DNA of 6,273 nt from assembly GCA_902475515.1 (NCBI GenBank), contig CABSAB010000094.1, positions 1 through 6,273 of the forward strand, written 5' to 3'. A model generated the notes under the pieces. The model ran no database searches and was not told where the DNA came from. It was given only the letters and a program-made list of their open reading frames with translations. Made by a program: the position numbers and the translations under genes. Origin of the DNA: an uncultured Eubacteriales bacterium (GTDB lineage Bacteria > Bacillota > Clostridia > Oscillospirales > Oscillospiraceae). Positions 5,606-6,273 of the stretch are shown here, piece by piece. Positions within the stretch are counted from its first letter, which is position 1. Every line of letters begins with the position of its first letter.

Positions 5606-6273
5606 TTAATCCTCGTCGTCCTCTGCGGCCTTGTACTCCGCATCCTCCGCGCCGGATGCATCGTATTCCACATCGCTTCCAAAGGAGGCGATGAGCGCCT
5701 GCAGGGCGGAAATACTGGCCCGCATCTGGGCGGGGTCCTTGCTCTTTTTGGCCTTCATGGCCTCCCGCACCGCTTCGCTGCGCGCGTGCTTCTGCTCCTT
5801 TGTGAGCTTCCTGGCGGCCTGGGCCTGATAGATCAACTGCTCCAGCTCGTCCCGGGCCGTAGCCTCCTCCTTCTGCTGCTGGTCCTGCGCGGCATACTGC
5901 TGGGCGTCCCGAATGGCCCGGTCGATGTCCTCCTGGGAGAGGTTGGAGGAAGCGGTGATGGTGATGGCCTGCTGCTTCCCGGTGCCCAGGTCCTTGGCGG
6001 AGACGTTCACGATGCCGTTGGCGTCGATGTGGAAGGTCACCTCAATCTGGGGTACCCCTCTGGGGGCTCTGCGGATGCCTGTGAGCTTAAATTTACCAAG
6101 AGACTTGTTGTCTCTGGCCATCTGCCGCTCGCCCTGGAGTACGTTGATCTCCACAGAGGTCTGAAAATTCTGTGCCGTGGAGAAGATCTGGCTCTTGGTG
6201 ATGGGCAGTGTGGTGTTCCGGTCAATGAGCCGGGTGCACACGCCGCCCAGAGTCTCGATGCCCAGGGACAGTG
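5606..6273 (-). CDS. dnaK: Hsp70 chaperone DnaK, C-terminal part (5' end beyond window)
   Basis: This is an ATP-driven cytoplasmic chaperone. Only the last 221 residues are in the window. They begin in the substrate-binding domain with LSLGIETLGG, continue through NTTLP, VLQGERQMARDNKSLG, APRGVPQIEVTF and IDANGIVNVSAKDLGTGK, and then enter the helical lid from about NLSQEDIDRAI. The reading is open across the right edge; the apparent GTG start at 6241 is internal (Val of LGGV). Compared with B. subtilis DnaK recalled from memory, the lid is shorter (about 113 residues from NLSQED to the end, against about 140) and Lys/Ala-rich, and the last lid helix seems absent. The tail is acidic (AAEDDED). 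Cys follows LGGV where Met or Phe is usual, next to the peptide-binding arch. No dnaJ follows; the next gene is convergent. The family is certain; whether it is the main or a second DnaK is open. Confidence 0.93.
   Translation of the reverse strand, partial: LSLGIETLGGVCTRLIDRNTTLPITKSQIFSTAQNFQTSVEINVLQGERQMARDNKSLGKFKLTGIRRAPRGVPQIEVTFHIDANGIVNVSAKDLGTGKQQAITITASSNLSQEDIDRAIRDAQQYAAQDQQQKEEATARDELEQLIYQAQAARKLTKEQKHARSEAVREAMKAKKSKDPAQMRASISALQALIASFGSDVEYDASGAEDAEYKAAEDDED

Overview
The window looks like a chromosomal segment from a fairly high-GC clostridial Firmicute, possibly of the gut Oscillospiraceae type. The reasons are strong AGGAGG-like ribosome binding sites, a type IV pilus operon of Gram-positive style, a type III pantothenate kinase (CoaX) homologue and a Firmicutes-like DnaK. 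The taxonomic guess rests on gene content and style only and is an inference.

Region 1 (1-4660, + strand) is the 3' part of a tightly packed operon for a type IV pilus or pseudopilus. In order it holds: the C-terminal part of a transglutaminase-like protein with its Cys-His-Asp triad; a PilC/GspF inner-membrane platform protein; four small proteins, each with one N-terminal membrane helix and a short extracytoplasmic domain (pilin-like); and a PilT-type ATPase. Gaps are 0-16 bases, with two 4-base ATGA overlaps, so the genes are very probably co-transcribed. No complete PilB/GspE, major pilin or prepilin peptidase lies in the window; these could lie upstream. None of the four small proteins keeps the complete classical prepilin peptidase signature (Gly-1 with Glu+5). 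A strong intrinsic terminator follows pilT.

Region 2 (4661-5605) starts with that terminator, followed at once by a good sigma-A-type promoter (TTGATT, 17-base spacer, TACAAT). It drives a monocistronic gene for a CoaX-family protein that has lost several residues normally conserved in the active site. A long perfect hairpin terminator ends it.

Region 3 (5606-6273, - strand) is the 3' end of a convergent Hsp70/DnaK gene. It contains the substrate-binding domain, a short and divergent helical lid and an acidic tail. No dnaJ follows it, which together with the odd lid suggests a stand-alone or second DnaK.

The most interesting points are the transglutaminase-like enzyme embedded in a pilus operon, the set of non-canonical pilin-like proteins, and the CoaX homologue with an altered active site.
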